Source of the DNA: JAQWBS01 sp047975765
GTDB taxonomy: Bacteria; Pseudomonadota; Alphaproteobacteria; RF32; CAG-239
Direction of reading: 5' to 3'
NCBI GenBank assembly: GCA_047975765.1
Contig: JBKEEF010000003.1
Location: forward strand, 9,761 to 73,760
Length of the DNA: 64,000 bases
Shown here: one piece after another, positions 59,394 to 64,000 of the stretch
Layout: each line of letters opens with the position of its first letter
Position numbering within the stretch: position 1 is the stretch's first letter
Notes under the pieces: generated by a model
What the model was told of the DNA's origin: nothing
Database searches by the model: none
Seen by the model: the letters and a program-made list of their open reading frames with translations, nothing else
Position numbers and translations under genes: made by a program

Positions 59394-60128
59394 ATGGGTA
59401 TAAAAACAAATTTTCAACCTCTCGGAGGTGGTTTATCATTAAAACCTTTCAAAAAAGTTTTTAATTATACTGGAGAATTTATTGTTTTTAGAGTTCCAGC
59501 AAAAACTTATGAAATATTGGTAGAATGCTTTGGCTCTCAGGGGTTTAATGGGGCAAAGGGTGGAAAAGTAAGTTGTTCTTTGAAAGTTACACCAGGACAA
59601 AGTCTATACATATATGTTGGTGGTTATGCAACCTCTGCAGATAATTTAATTTATAACGCTTCTGACATTAGGCTTAGCAATGAAGGGGTTGTAGAGAATA
59701 CTTCATTGTCAAACCGACTTGTTGTTGCAGGAGCTGGTGGTGCTTATCGAGGTGGATATACTGCCGGTGTTGGTGGTGGGATAACAGGTGGTACAGGTTC
59801 TCAAGATATTATCCACGGAGGAAGAGGTGGAACTCAAACGGCTGGTGGTGCTAGGTCTGGTAATATCAGGGGTTCTGTTCAAGGTACAGCAAACTGGGGC
59901 AATAATGGAGAGTTTGGTCTAGGTGGTTATGGTGTTGCTTGTGGTGGTTCAGGGTGGTTTGGTGGTGGAACTTGTTACGTTTCCAAAGCTGGAACTCAAA
60001 ATTCTGGCGGTGGCGGAGGTAGTTCTTATACTGATGCAACGCTTTGCACGGACGTGGTTCATACACAAGGGGTAAATAGTGGTGCTGGTTCAGTAATAAT
60101 AAAATCATTAGATTATATTGGAGAATAA
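59394..60128 (+). CDS. Glycine-rich tail-tip adhesin candidate
   Basis: 244 residues, beta-rich start (FNYTGEFIVFRVPAKTYEILVECFG) and a glycine-rich region from about 110 to 225 (AGAGGAYRGGYTAGVGGG, GGRGGTQTAGGARSG, GGSGWFGGGTCYV, NSGGGGGSSYTD). It resembles glycine-rich ALK-type domains and polyglycine-helix adhesins of T-even-like phages. Probably the receptor-binding tip; this is inferred from position and composition. Confidence 0.7.
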   Translation: MGIKTNFQPLGGGLSLKPFKKVFNYTGEFIVFRVPAKTYEILVECFGSQGFNGAKGGKVSCSLKVTPGQSLYIYVGGYATSADNLIYNASDIRLSNEGVVENTSLSNRLVVAGAGGAYRGGYTAGVGGGITGGTGSQDIIHGGRGGTQTAGGARSGNIRGSVQGTANWGNNGEFGLGGYGVACGGSGWFGGGTCYVSKAGTQNSGGGGGSSYTDATLCTDVVHTQGVNSGAGSVIIKSLDYIGE

Positions 60129-60129
60129 A

Positions 60130-60693
60130 ATGAATAAATATGCAAAAATTCTTAATGGAAGAGTAATCTATCCTCCTAAAACTCAGAAAACAGAAAGTAG
60201 AACAATTATCAATTATGATAAAAACTATGATCAGTTGAAAATTGATGGCTGGAAAATTTTTGAAGAAAAAGTACTAGATTTTTCAGGCGCTTTTGAAGTT
60301 TTTTATGAAGAAACAACGGATAAAATTATCAAAAAATATATCAAAATTGTAAAATCTATTGAGCAAGCAAAATCTGATAAGCTTTCAGAAATCAAAACAG
60401 TGTTTAATCATGAGCAAGAAAATGGACATTGCGCATCTTCTCTTGGCTTTGAAATTGATGCAACGAGACTTTCAAAAGATGATATCGAAAGCCTGCTTTA
60501 TGTAGATCTGTTTCCTATAAAATTTAGAGATCATGATAATGACTTTCATGATTTGACTAAAGAACAAGCAGAAACTTTAAAAAAAGAAATCATTGCTTAT
60601 GGCTTGGCAGTCTACCAAAAGAAATGGGAGCTTGAGGAAGCAATTAAGAATGCAACAACAATTGAAGACGTTGAGGCTGTGTCATGGGAATAG
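60130..60693 (+). CDS. DUF4376 tail-fibre-associated protein
   Basis: 187 residues from the ATG at 60130 (GGAG site). The first half is a short variable domain. The second half has the DUF4376 block (SDKLSEIKTVFNHEQENGHCASSLGFEIDATRLSKDDIESLLYV then FRDHDNDFHDLTKEQAETLKKEIIAYGLAVYQKKWELEEAIKNA), often found in tail-fibre or assembly proteins. Exact role unknown. Confidence 0.8.
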   Translation: MNKYAKILNGRVIYPPKTQKTESRTIINYDKNYDQLKIDGWKIFEEKVLDFSGAFEVFYEETTDKIIKKYIKIVKSIEQAKSDKLSEIKTVFNHEQENGHCASSLGFEIDATRLSKDDIESLLYVDLFPIKFRDHDNDFHDLTKEQAETLKKEIIAYGLAVYQKKWELEEAIKNATTIEDVEAVSWE

Positions 60694-61064
60694 CTCTTGT
60701 AATCAAAGATAGGCTTGAGGAAGAGCATTATAATAATATTTATAAAGCTTCCAATAACAAGCTCAGAATCAAACGTCCAATGATTTATAAAGACATAACA
60801 GTTTGGGCAAGTTTCAAATTTGATGGCGCTTCAATTCCGTGGCCTGTGATGTTTCTTTTTACAAAGAATGACATTGCAAAAGGTGATGTTGCTGCTTGTT
60901 TCCACGACTGGATGTGTGAGCATAAGCATCTTTATAAAAGAAAATATGCAACTCATATTTTGCTGAAACTTTGGAAAATGGCAGGCTTGCCAAGTTGGAA
61001 AGCTGGCATCATCTATGCTTGTGTTGAGGCTTATCAAATGACACAGAAAGGCTGGAAAGAATGA
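60684..61064 (+). CDS. DUF1353 protein
   Basis: 126 residues. DUF1353 hallmarks: FKFDGASIPWPVMFLFTKNDIAKGDVAACFHDWMCEHKHLYKRKYATHILLKLW. The conserved HDW and the aromatic residues suggest a small enzyme or structural fold; common near phage lysis genes, function unknown. It overlaps the gene before by 10 bases and the one after by 4. Confidence 0.85.
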   Translation: MGIALVIKDRLEEEHYNNIYKASNNKLRIKRPMIYKDITVWASFKFDGASIPWPVMFLFTKNDIAKGDVAACFHDWMCEHKHLYKRKYATHILLKLWKMAGLPSWKAGIIYACVEAYQMTQKGWKE

Positions 61065-61237
61065 AATGGTTCGAAAAACTAAAGGCTCACTATCAGCTCA
61101 TTTTAATCATCATCGCAATGGCATTTGTGATTGCTTTGATAGATGTGAGACTTGAAATTAGACAAGGCTTTATGACAATAGTGGTAAAAACAGTGGAGGC
61201 AATATGCAATACCTTGCAGTGGCAAAATATGGGCTGA
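61061..61237 (+). CDS. Small membrane protein, holin-like
   Basis: 58 residues: MKWFEKLKAHYQLILIIIA..., with one clear membrane helix (about 12-28), a positively charged start and a polar tail. It overlaps the DUF1353 gene by 4 bases and the spanin gene by 34. Holin or holin partner is the natural suggestion next to spanins, but nothing in the sequence proves it. Confidence 0.6.
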   Translation: MKWFEKLKAHYQLILIIIAMAFVIALIDVRLEIRQGFMTIVVKTVEAICNTLQWQNMG

Positions 61238-61437
61238 TGATCACAGCTTTCCTTCTTTATTCTTGGCTGTGTTATGAGCTCGGCAAATCAAATAAAGAAG
61301 TTCAAATTAAAACTAAAGAAGTTGAAGTTATCAGAGAGGTTATCAAATATGAGAAACAAACAATGTCTAAGATTATTTCTAAGCCTAACCTTGCTGACGA
61401 CGACATTAGCCAGCTGTTCAACGAAGGCAAATTATAA
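61204..61437 (+). CDS. Inner-membrane spanin (Rz-like)
   Basis: 77 residues. An N-terminal membrane anchor (AVAKYGLMITAFLLYSWLCYELG) is followed by a charged helix (KEVQIKTKEVEVIREVIKYEKQTMSKI), the i-spanin layout. With the o-spanin overlapping in another frame it would fuse inner and outer membranes at the last step of lysis. Confidence 0.75.
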   Translation: MQYLAVAKYGLMITAFLLYSWLCYELGKSNKEVQIKTKEVEVIREVIKYEKQTMSKIISKPNLADDDISQLFNEGKL

Positions 61438-61588
61438 TCCTTCGGCTGAAGAGTGTTTAGAGTTTCCAAAAGGCGGAAAGCCCGTCGGAGAAGTCTATAA
61501 AAAACTCGATGCTGAAGACAAAAAAGTGATGAACGAATATTTCAATAGAATCTATAAGTTCAGCCAACTTCCTATTATTTGTAAATAA
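61349..61588 (+). CDS. Outer-membrane lipoprotein spanin (Rz1-like)
   Basis: 79 residues, starting inside the Rz-like gene in another frame at an ATG with GAGAGG. A signal peptide (LRLFLSLTLLTTTLASC) carries a lipobox LASC at about residue 22, so the mature protein starts at the lipid-modified Cys. The rest is short and polar (YNPSAEECLEFPKGGKPVGE). Nested o-spanin genes like this are a classical arrangement. Confidence 0.78.
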   Translation: MRNKQCLRLFLSLTLLTTTLASCSTKANYNPSAEECLEFPKGGKPVGEVYKKLDAEDKKVMNEYFNRIYKFSQLPIICK

Positions 61589-61602
61589 ATATTATTAAAA
61601 TT

Positions 61603-61717
61603 AGGGACGGAGTGTTGCCGCACTCCGCCTACAGAAGTTCGGATTCTGCAAGAGAAAGCCCCACGTGGCGGTCTTCCTACTCACTAATACATTAACGTAA
61701 ATGCATAAAAGGAGTAG
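61603..61717 (+). ncRNA. Structured leader RNA of the DNA-methyltransferase gene
   Basis: Several hairpins lie in the 135-base gap. Hairpin 1: CGGAGTG/CACTCCG (61608-61614 with 61621-61627), extended by AGG/CCT past a 2-base bulge. Hairpin 2: CAGAA/TTCTG (61632-61636 with 61644-61648). Hairpin 3: GCC/GGC with CCACGT loop (61658-61669). Finally CTACTC (61677-61682) pairs with GAGTAG (61712-61717), covering the GGAG ribosome-binding site of the methyltransferase. In Mu, the mom gene at the same place is controlled by an RBS-hiding hairpin. Confidence 0.55.
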
Positions 61718-61723
61718 AATAAA

Positions 61724-62371
61724 ATGAGAACAGAGTCAAACGAAAAAATAAAAACATACAAAGTTTTGAATCTTTATGCCGGCATTGGTGGAAATCGCAA
61801 GCTTTGGCCAGAATATGTAAATGGTCGTAAAGTTGAGGTTACCGCTGTTGAGTATGATCCTCTAACTGCTAAAGTTTATAAAGATTTTTTCCCTGAAGAT
61901 GTTGTTGTTATTGATGATGCACACAAGTATTTGCTTGAACATTATCAAGAGTTTGATTTCATTTGGGCTTCCACACCCTGCCAGAGCCACTCTAAGCTTA
62001 GGTACTATTTAGGGGTTAAAGGAAAAACAGCCGATGCAATCTATCCGGACTTCACCTTATATCAAGAAATAACATTCTTAAAATTTCATTCGCCTTGCGA
62101 TTGGGTCGTTGAGAATGTTGTTCCTTATTATAAGCCGTTAATTCCTGCTGATTTTGTCATTCAAAGGCATTGTTTCTGGTCTAATAAGTTTATCTTTTCT
62201 ACAAATTTCAAAAGTGATGGTATCAGAGATTCTTCTATCGAAGAGCTGAGCCAACATCATGGATTTGATTTGACAGGAAAGAAGCTGAAGAACAAAGCTC
62301 AAACGCTCAGAAATTGTGTTGCTCCTGAACTTGGTCTTTACGTTTTTGAAAAAATCATAAACGCTAAGTAA
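61724..62371 (+). CDS. Cytosine-type DNA methyltransferase-like protein
   Basis: 215 residues. SAM-binding motif I is VLNLYAGIGGNRKLW (13-27 region), the acidic strand end is VTAVEYDP, and motif IV ASTPCQSHSK has the catalytic Cys of C5-cytosine methyltransferases. It is much shorter than bacterial Dcm enzymes and lacks an obvious separate target-recognition domain, as in small phage versions. It likely protects phage DNA from host restriction. Translation may be gated by the leader at 61603-61717. Confidence 0.8.
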   Translation: MRTESNEKIKTYKVLNLYAGIGGNRKLWPEYVNGRKVEVTAVEYDPLTAKVYKDFFPEDVVVIDDAHKYLLEHYQEFDFIWASTPCQSHSKLRYYLGVKGKTADAIYPDFTLYQEITFLKFHSPCDWVVENVVPYYKPLIPADFVIQRHCFWSNKFIFSTNFKSDGIRDSSIEELSQHHGFDLTGKKLKNKAQTLRNCVAPELGLYVFEKIINAK

Positions 62372-62388
62372 ATTAAGGAAAAATACAA

Positions 62389-63213
62389 ATGAATAACGAA
62401 CTAAAAACAGTAAAACCGTGCAATCCTATCGCTCCATATCTTGGTGGAAAGCGAGGTCTGGCAAAGACAATCACACCTTTGTTAGATAAAATACCTCATA
62501 AGCTATATGCTGAGCCGTTTGTTGGCATGGGTGGTGTTTTTTTCAGAAGAACATCTAAGCCTAAAGCTGAGGTCATAAATGATATAAGCTATGATATTTC
62601 TAATCTCTTTAGGATAATTGAACGTTTTCCTGTTTATTTTCAACACATGCTTGAGTTTAAAGTCTGTTCAAGATTAGAGTTTCAAAGGCTTTTAGAAACT
62701 CCAGCATCTCTTTTGACGGACTTCGAGCGAGCAGTTAGGTTTTTATACCTTCAGAAAAATGCCTTTGGCGGGAAGAGTGTCGGTCAGAGCTTCGGTGTAG
62801 CAACTGAGCGACCAGCGAGGTTCAATGCACTGAAGGTTGTTGATGAGATTGAAAAGTTACATCACAGGCTTTCTGATGTTGTGATAGAGAACCTACCATA
62901 TCAAGAGCTTATCAGAAGATATGACAGGGAATATGCTTTGTTTTATCTAGACCCACCATACTGGGGCTGTGAGAATGATTATGGTAAGAATATCTTTGAA
63001 AGAGCAGACTTTGAAAATCTGGCAAAATTGCTAGGAGAGATTAAAGGTAAGTTTGTGATGTCAATTAATGACGTGCCTGAGATTAGGGAAATCTTTAAGA
63101 AGTTCCATATTATGGATGTCACAACGACATATTCAATCTGCACTAATAACCTCAAACAAGGCAAAGAAGCAAAAGAACTCCTAATCAGTAATGTTGATTT
63201 AAAAGGTCTTTAA
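62389..63213 (+). CDS. DNA adenine methylase (Dam-like)
   Basis: 274 residues of the D12/Dam class. The N-terminal motif is IAPYLGGKRGLAKTITPLL, SAM motif I YAEPFVGMGGVFFRR, and the catalytic DPPY is in YALFYLDPPYWGCENDYG. The C-terminal NLKQGKEAKELLISN closes the domain. It follows the cytosine-type enzyme by 17 bases, so the two modification genes form the right-end module that replaces Mu mom. Confidence 0.92.
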   Translation: MNNELKTVKPCNPIAPYLGGKRGLAKTITPLLDKIPHKLYAEPFVGMGGVFFRRTSKPKAEVINDISYDISNLFRIIERFPVYFQHMLEFKVCSRLEFQRLLETPASLLTDFERAVRFLYLQKNAFGGKSVGQSFGVATERPARFNALKVVDEIEKLHHRLSDVVIENLPYQELIRRYDREYALFYLDPPYWGCENDYGKNIFERADFENLAKLLGEIKGKFVMSINDVPEIREIFKKFHIMDVTTTYSICTNNLKQGKEAKELLISNVDLKGL

Positions 63214-63230
63214 TAGGGTATTAAATAAAA

Positions 63231-63258
63231 ATTAAAGGGGCAATGTCGCCCCTTTAAT
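63231..63258 (+). terminator. Terminator-like hairpin ending the late operon
   Basis: A perfect 11-bp stem ATTAAAGGGGC / GCCCCTTTAAT around AATGTC, followed by AT-rich sequence rather than a strong T-run. Located 17 bases after the methylase stop and just before the right-end sites. Confidence 0.65.
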
Positions 63259-63260
63259 AG

Positions 63261-63396
63261 GTCTAAAAACTATCGCATTTAAAAAGCCTTAATTTTTGCT
63301 TAAAATATAAAAAAAAGACCCTAAATAGAGTCTAAAAACAATCGTGCAAGTCTAAAAAGAAGCGGTTAAAAGTCTAAAAACCCCCGCCGAGCAACA
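63261..63396. repeat. Mu right end: four transposase-binding sites
   Basis: Copies of GTCTAAAAA occur at 63261, 63330, 63350 and 63372, with consensus AGTCTAAAAAnnATCG. The last three start 20 and 22 bases apart, about two helical turns. The terminal 25 bases, ending CA at 63396, mirror the left end in length. Confidence 0.8.
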
Positions 63397-63408
63397 TTTA
63401 TAAAGAAA

Positions 63409-63435
63409 AAACAGCCTTCTGAATGAAGACTGTTT
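63409..63435 (-). terminator. tRNA-Trp terminator
   Basis: On the minus strand AAACAG..CTTC and GAAG..CTGTTT pair with one mismatch and are followed by TTTTTT. It lies between the tRNA and the prophage right end. Confidence 0.75.
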
Positions 63436-63439
63436 GATA

Positions 63440-63515
63440 TGGCAGGGGCGGCAGGATTCGAACCCGCGACATTCGGTTTTGGAGACCGACGCTCTACCAA
63501 CTGAACTACACCCCT
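63440..63515 (-). tRNA. trnW: tRNA-Trp(CCA)
   Basis: 76 bases including encoded CCA. Acceptor stem AGGGGTG/CGCCCCT, anticodon loop CTCCAAA with anticodon CCA, T-arm GGGTTCGAATCC. It is downstream of tuf on the same strand, as expected in proteobacteria. Confidence 0.97.
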
Positions 63516-63717
63516 ATTAGTAAATCGAATTCTTTGATACACTACAAGACACAATAAATCAAGTGTTTTTTTAATTATTAAAAAATATTACTAACTTATA
63601 TTACAAGCTTCTATATTAAACAAAAAACATCAAGCTATATGGTGCCAACTTAATTATTTGAATTGAAAGTTTTTATACAATTTTCATTATAAGGTATTAC
63701 AACCAGTCCAACTAAAG

Positions 63718-63751
63718 AAAGAGGGTGCTTCGTTTGAAGAACCCTCTTTTT
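63718..63751 (-). terminator. Terminator after tuf
   Basis: AAAGAGGGT.CTTC pairs with GAAG.ACCCTCTTT around a GTTT loop, 28 bases beyond the tuf stop. The tRNA lies a further 200 bases on, in an AT-rich gap (63516-63717) with no other feature. Confidence 0.8.
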
Positions 63752-63779
63752 ATCTTAGACTAAAATACGAAGCTTTAGA

Positions 63780-64000
63780 CTATTTCAAGATTTTAGCAAC
63801 CACACCGGCACCAACAGTTCTACCACCTTCACGGATCGCAAAACGAAGACCTTCGTCCATAGCAATTGGGTGAATCAAGTTTACTGTAATTGTTACGTTG
63901 TCACCAGGCATTACCATTTCTGTTCCTGCTGGAAGTTCAATCGCGCCAGTTACGTCTGTTGTTCTGAAGTAGAATTGTGGACGGTAGTTACCGAAGAATG
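63780..64000 (-). CDS. tuf: Elongation factor Tu, C-terminal end (gene continues past window)
   Basis: The last 72 codons of EF-Tu read in reverse: NYRPQFYFRTTDVTGAIELP then TEMVMPGDNVTITVNLIHPIA, MDEGLRFAIREGGRTVGAGVV and AKILK. This is domain 3, which contacts aminoacyl-tRNA and EF-Ts. The 5' part is outside the window. Confidence 0.97.
   Translation of the reverse strand, partial: FFGNYRPQFYFRTTDVTGAIELPAGTEMVMPGDNVTITVNLIHPIAMDEGLRFAIREGGRTVGAGVVAKILK

Larger units (their letters stand above)
28887..63396. mobile_element. Mu-like transposable prophage, about 34.5 kb
   Basis: Both ends are set by inverted terminal sequences of 25 bases that begin TGT and end TTTTTAGAC: 28887-28911, and the complement of 63372-63396. 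Between them are repressor, Ner-like protein, transposase A, AAA+ protein B, GemA- and Mor-like regulators, lysis, head, tail and DNA-modification genes in Mu order. All structural genes appear intact except one small frameshifted frame at 46506. No 5-bp target duplication could be matched at the two flanks, so exact ends or later rearrangement remain open. Confidence 0.9.

Noticed and set aside
61603..61680. Methyltransferase leader as an HDV-like, pistol or twister ribozyme
   Set aside because: The pairing order and conserved nucleotides of those classes could not be fitted; in particular no 3' complement to the first G-rich segment exists where an HDV-like P1 would require it.
28887..63396. 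Integrase-type prophage using tRNA-Trp as attachment site
   Set aside because: No tyrosine or serine integrase is present, no tRNA fragment is duplicated at the left end, and a DDE transposase with terminal binding sites explains insertion. Proximity to the tRNA appears incidental.
1..64000. CRISPR array
   Set aside because: No series of evenly spaced direct repeats with unique spacers was seen. The only short repeated units are the transposase-binding sites at the prophage ends and the paired late-promoter motifs.

Overview
The window comes from a low-GC bacterium and carries one complete Mu-like prophage inside an otherwise core chromosomal region. The division genes ftsW-murB-ftsQ-ftsA-ftsZ, an FtsZ with a very long C-terminal linker, and the tuf / tRNA-Trp / secE-nusG-rplK-rplA-rplJ-rplL-rpoB-rpoC order fit an alphaproteobacterium. 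The low GC content, a desulfoferrodoxin (superoxide reductase) and a simple sugar permease plus sugar kinase pair suggest an anaerobic or microaerophilic, probably gut-associated member. The lineage is an inference; the gene content is read from the sequence.

Layout. 1-5724 (+): end of the division cluster. 5774-6517 (-): two small paralogous membrane proteins. 6651-19749 (-): the rpoC, rpoB, rplL, rplJ, rplA, rplK, nusG, secE block, read toward the left, with recognisable L10 and L11 autoregulatory leaders and one opposite-strand hypothetical gene (18287) wedged between rplK and nusG. 19942-27368: accessory chromosomal genes (porin, sugar permease and kinase, CorC/HlyC-type membrane protein, desulfoferrodoxin, FMN reductase, macro-domain protein, acetyltransferase). 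27823-28722: a lysozyme-like gene behind two promoters and two terminator-like hairpins. 28887-63396: the Mu-like prophage, about 34.5 kb. 63440-64000 (-): tRNA-Trp and the 3' end of tuf. In many bacteria tuf, trnW and secE are adjacent; here about 44 kb separates them, most of it prophage.

The prophage is complete on paper. It has transposase-binding sites at both ends, an S24-type repressor facing a Ner-like regulator across a strong promoter, transposase A and its AAA+ partner B, an early block of small unknown proteins, GemA-like and Mor-like regulators, a minus-strand cargo gene, endolysin, TraR/DksA-type zinc finger, terminase, DUF935 portal, an F-like head protein fused to a toxin-type nuclease domain, protease/scaffold, capsid, sheath, tube, a tail chaperone with a -2 frameshift, tape measure, baseplate, tail tip, overlapping spanins and two DNA methyltransferases at the position of Mu mom.

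The most notable signals are RNA-level. A complete type II hammerhead ribozyme lies in the leader of the gemA-like gene. A stable two-hairpin RNA with complementary loops sits directly behind the toxin-fused head gene. Perfect leader hairpins hide the ribosome-binding sites of the endolysin, protease and methyltransferase genes. A promoter-like motif is shared by the endolysin and protease transcription units. Together these suggest that this phage relies heavily on leader RNA to time its modules.
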